A program made the position numbers and the translations under genes. A stretch of 64,000 nucleotides of DNA. Origin: Listeria weihenstephanensis. Its GTDB lineage: Bacteria; Bacillota; Bacilli; Lactobacillales; Listeriaceae. This document shows, one piece after another, positions 61,529 to 64,000 of the stretch. How positions within the stretch are numbered: position 1 is the first letter of the stretch; the number at the start of each line of letters is the position of its first letter. The notes under the pieces are model-generated. The model did not search any database. It had not been told where the DNA came from and saw only the letters and a program-made list of their open reading frames with translations. The DNA lies in assembly GCF_003534205.1 (NCBI RefSeq), contig NZ_CP011102.1:2740036-2804035 (forward strand), read 5' to 3'.

Positions 61529-62359
61529 TCATTTATTTCCAACTGAATCTGATTTAATAAATTTGGATCTTAAGAGAACAAAAACACCTAAAGAAATTAG
61601 CATCCCCATCATGACATCTGTCGAAAAATGAGCGCCCATGATAACACGACTGATCATCACCAATGCAATCCAGATCGCCACAATAATTTGTAGCAACAGT
61701 TGCTTATTTTTCAAAACAGGGATAAACGTCGGTAATAGCGTAATCCACATAATAACCGCAGAATTTGCAGCATGTCCAGAAGGGAAGGACATAAACTCAT
61801 TATTCGTCGTAAAGCTTTGCGGTAAGTACCAAGGTGTGAACTCATTCGTCGGATCGATCATACTCCTAAATCGCATGCGTCCCCACAACATTTTTAGTAA
61901 GGTGATAATCAACACTGCTGCGAAAGAAAGAACCAGCCCCACTATCGCCGCTCGTCGTAATGGAATTCGATACTTGCCTGGAACTGCCTTGGCGAGCAAG
62001 AAAAAGAGAATGATGTACACGCAAGTTGATAACAGCACAGTCCAAGTTGGTAAGTTTAAATGCGACGCGACCAAAAAACTAGACATGAAGGAAAAGAACA
62101 CAAGCAATATTCCAAAACTAACAAGCGCTAAATAAAACTTCCAAGCTGCGGCTTTTCTTGTCGTAACAAGCAAAGCCGCAGATGAAAAAGCGCCCACATA
62201 AGACATTGGTAACTCTCCAAATGCCTCAAAAAACTTTCCAAATGCTGACTGTTCATTGAAGATATTCATTGAAATCTGTAAATCAGAAATTGTGAATAAA
62301 ACGAAAGCAACGATTCCGACAGCCAACAAAATTTTACTGCTTCTTTTCACACGTATCAC
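61529..62359 (-). CDS. PAP2-family phosphatase
   Basis: A 276-residue membrane phosphatase of the type-2 phosphatidic-acid phosphatase family. The three catalytic motifs: KMLWGRMRFR (normally ending RP), SFPSGHAANSA near residue 195 and SRVIMGAHFSTDVMMG near 235. About six membrane segments. The second motif residue of motif 1 is Phe in place of Pro, a small change. Substrates could be lipid phosphates or undecaprenyl pyrophosphate. It overlaps the esterase gene by four bases and precedes the AraC gene by 27. Confidence 0.9.
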   Translation of the reverse strand: MIRVKRSSKILLAVGIVAFVLFTISDLQISMNIFNEQSAFGKFFEAFGELPMSYVGAFSSAALLVTTRKAAAWKFYLALVSFGILLVFFSFMSSFLVASHLNLPTWTVLLSTCVYIILFFLLAKAVPGKYRIPLRRAAIVGLVLSFAAVLIITLLKMLWGRMRFRSMIDPTNEFTPWYLPQSFTTNNEFMSFPSGHAANSAVIMWITLLPTFIPVLKNKQLLLQIIVAIWIALVMISRVIMGAHFSTDVMMGMLISLGVFVLLRSKFIKSDSVGNK

Positions 62360-63462
62360 CCTTTATATTTTATAATAAAGTTCGTCATTTCCTGAATACA
62401 ATCTTCACTTTGCGGGAAGTAGCCAACCTTATCAATATAAGCATGTCCCAGCCCTTTATACACTATGGTCGTTGTGTCCACTCCGGCAAGCGTTAATTTA
62501 CGCGCATATGCTAATGTCTCAATCTTAAGAAAATCGTGTTCTCCCACTGTTACAAATGTCGGTGGCAACTCTGGACTAACATCCATATATGGTGTTAAAT
62601 ATTTATTCATCAGATCGTTCGTTCCTAAAAATTCACCCAAACCATCTGTAGCACCGCCCATCATATCCAATGACATATTAATCACTTTGGCATGTTTGGG
62701 ATAGATATCATACTTCTCTTTGCTAAAGTTGACATGCTCATCCTTCACTCCACCCATATTGACGGTCGGATAAAGCAACATTTGTCCTCTCACCGCTTTT
62801 GTCCCATCTTCCAATGCTCTATTCGTACAGTATTGCGTTAAATTCCCTCCAGCGCTGTCACCCGCAACAAAAATATTTGCTGGATCTCCACCAAAACGAG
62901 CCGCATTTTCCTGAATCCAGTTGAGCCCTGCATAACAATCCGTATGCCCCGTTGGATATGGATTTTCCGGTGCCAAGCGATAATCAATCGAAAAAGCGAT
63001 CATATTCGTATTAGCAACAAATAGCTTGAGTGCTTCTGTCACAACATCTACACTACCTGCAAAGAAACCGCCTCCGTGAATGAAATAAAGTATCGGCGAA
63101 TTCTCAAGTGGTGTCTTAGACTTGAAACAATACATTGGAATATCATAACCATCCTCCGCCTTCACAGTCTCTTTTGTTATCGCAATTTCCGCTTTTACCA
63201 TTGGATAACTGTCCACACTGTTAAACATCTTTCTCAATCTCGCTAATGATTTCGGACTCGCATCCATTTTAAACGCACTTTTAGGGATAAAATTTGATAT
63301 TAGTGCCATTTTCTTCATTTCTTTATATAAACGAGGATCCATCGCACCTTTTATGTCACAATCAGGTATATTTTTAAGTAATACTTCTACGTCGTCTATC
63401 ATGACCACTTCTTGCTTTCGCTTGATATCAGCAACTAAGCTCTCTGGATATTTTCTTTCCAT
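62356..63462 (-). CDS. Alpha/beta hydrolase fold-3 (HSL-type esterase)
   Basis: A 368-residue esterase of the hormone-sensitive-lipase group. Oxyanion motif YFIHGGGFFAGS near residue 130, nucleophile elbow VAGDSAGGNLTQY (Ser near 210), Asp in VGEHDFLKIE and His in GLGHAYIDK at the C-terminus. The start at 63462 has GAAGG 8 bases upstream; a GTG seven codons earlier is possible. It is the first gene of the five-gene unit, preceded by a cre-like site. ATGA overlap with the PAP2 gene. Confidence 0.92.
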   Translation of the reverse strand: MERKYPESLVADIKRKQEVVMIDDVEVLLKNIPDCDIKGAMDPRLYKEMKKMALISNFIPKSAFKMDASPKSLARLRKMFNSVDSYPMVKAEIAITKETVKAEDGYDIPMYCFKSKTPLENSPILYFIHGGGFFAGSVDVVTEALKLFVANTNMIAFSIDYRLAPENPYPTGHTDCYAGLNWIQENAARFGGDPANIFVAGDSAGGNLTQYCTNRALEDGTKAVRGQMLLYPTVNMGGVKDEHVNFSKEKYDIYPKHAKVINMSLDMMGGATDGLGEFLGTNDLMNKYLTPYMDVSPELPPTFVTVGEHDFLKIETLAYARKLTLAGVDTTTIVYKGLGHAYIDKVGYFPQSEDCIQEMTNFIIKYKG

Positions 63463-63520
63463 TTTAATACCTTCTTTCCTCACTTCACTTTTTTATCCTT
63501 GCTACATTTTAATAATAGCA

Positions 63521-63535
63521 TAGAAAACGCTTTCT
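63521..63535 (-). promoter_or_regulatory. cre-like CcpA site before the esterase/GH3 unit
   Basis: TAGAAAACGCTTTCT matches WTGNAANCGNWNNCW with one mismatch and reads well on both strands. It lies 58 bases upstream of the first gene, beside a possible -10 (TATTAT on the minus strand near 63513), so it could mediate glucose repression of the unit. Confidence 0.65.
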
Positions 63536-63623
63536 TAGTTGCTTTAAGTTATGACATCTATAGTCAAATATTGATATTCCATTCTAAATGAGCCATCTAA
63601 ACTACCTATGAATTTTTCATCAC

Positions 63624-63656
63624 AAAAAAAGCAATCTCTTTTAAAGACCGCTTTCT
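63624..63656 (-). terminator. Terminator of the UvrC-like gene
   Basis: On the minus strand AGCGGTCTTT pairs with AAGAGATTGCT using wobbles, followed by seven T. Confidence 0.7.
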
Positions 63657-63659
63657 GAT

Positions 63660-64000
63660 TTACTCTTCTTTTTTCTCCGCATACTCTAGCATTTTAAAAT
63701 GAGCATCCAGTGCACTTTTAGCATTTTCATGTATAAGTTCTAATAACGCCTTTTTCTCGCCTTTTTTTGGCACACGTACTTTAATACCTAAAGAGCTCGC
63801 CAATAATTTCGTGTCCAGCTGTTCCGGAACAAGTAATTCTTTTGGCAACAAGTGGTTCGGATGATTGTAAAAAGTCATGAGGAAGGTCTCGACCATTTCG
63901 TTTACATCCCCGACAAACTCAAAAACTTTCGCGTGCCTCCCAACAATGGCTCCATTTCGCACAAAAAAGATCTGAATGGCACAAAACTGATCTTGTTCCG
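63660..64000 (-). CDS. UvrC-like GIY-YIG nuclease, C-terminal part (start outside window)
   Basis: The frame is open from the right edge (EQDQFCAIQIFFVRNGAIVG) to a stop at 63660, about 112 residues. It matches the middle region of UvrC: FFVRNGAIVGRHAKVF, then FYNHPNHLLPKELLVPEQ and KKALLELIHENAKSAL. Full UvrC continues for another 200 or more residues with the second nuclease (RNase H-like) and HhH domains; here the protein stops after EYAEKKEE. So this is either a short UvrC/Cho-type protein or a truncated one. The apparent GTG start at 63962 is internal. Confidence 0.8.
   Translation of the reverse strand, partial: EQDQFCAIQIFFVRNGAIVGRHAKVFEFVGDVNEMVETFLMTFYNHPNHLLPKELLVPEQLDTKLLASSLGIKVRVPKKGEKKALLELIHENAKSALDAHFKMLEYAEKKEE

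Noticed and set aside
1-64000. CRISPR arrays, tRNA, rRNA and transposase genes
   Set aside because: No regularly spaced repeats, cloverleaf sequences, ribosomal RNA blocks or transposase proteins were seen.

Overview
The window looks like chromosome from a Gram-positive, moderately AT-rich member of Listeriaceae, most likely a Listeria sensu lato species other than L. monocytogenes. This rests on gene families and on gene order as I remember it, not on a database search. The order yhaM-yhaN-yhaO, yheA-yheB, fumC, class A PBP, ArsC-like/CDF, pit, arpJ-type ABC transporter, pbuG, pfpI, yitWVUT, yisKL, addAB, yhzC-comK and fruRKA follows the Listeria lmo2220-2337 backbone. No rRNA, tRNA, CRISPR array, transposase or prophage is visible, and comK is intact.

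Layout. 1-5.0 kb: minus-strand inositol catabolism genes iolA-iolB-iolC-iolD (iolD runs off the left edge). They diverge from the DeoR-type regulator iolR and a tautomerase, with two matching operator-like repeats and a cre-like site between. 6.5-17.5 kb: RNA/DNA maintenance (yhaM, yhaN/yhaO), a Nudix-fold protein, yheA/yheB, fumarase and a penicillin-binding protein. 17.6-25.8 kb: an ArsC-like protein that has lost its cysteines (behind a sigma-B-like promoter), cation efflux, a CorC/HlyC-type protein with a structured leader, a stress-type operon (aldo/keto reductase, AlkD-like, glyoxalase), Pit phosphate transport, and a tubby-like protein behind a second sigma-B-like promoter. 25.8-33.6 kb: an AT-rich secreted orphan, an amino-acid ABC transporter with an aminotransferase, and an autoregulated MerR-GNAT-hydrolase operon. 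33.6-44.4 kb: hairpin repeats, pbuG, pfpI, a probable LhrA small RNA, and the yit/yis genes. 44.4-57 kb: addAB, IDEAL protein, comK, an XRE regulator and the fructose operon. 57-64 kb: an AT-rich gene-free stretch, a five-gene esterase/PAP2/AraC/membrane/GH3 unit, and the C-terminus of a short UvrC-like protein.

The carbon-source modules (iol, fru, GH3 unit) each carry their own regulator, and two show cre-like CcpA sites. The most unusual signals are: a family of modular intergenic hairpin elements (about 19.3, 33.8, 36.5 and 57.7 kb); two enzyme-fold proteins whose catalytic residues are gone (Nudix at 11.7 kb, ArsC-like at 17.9 kb); a leader before the CorC-like gene in which a hairpin can hide the ribosome binding site; and a probable lhrA locus.
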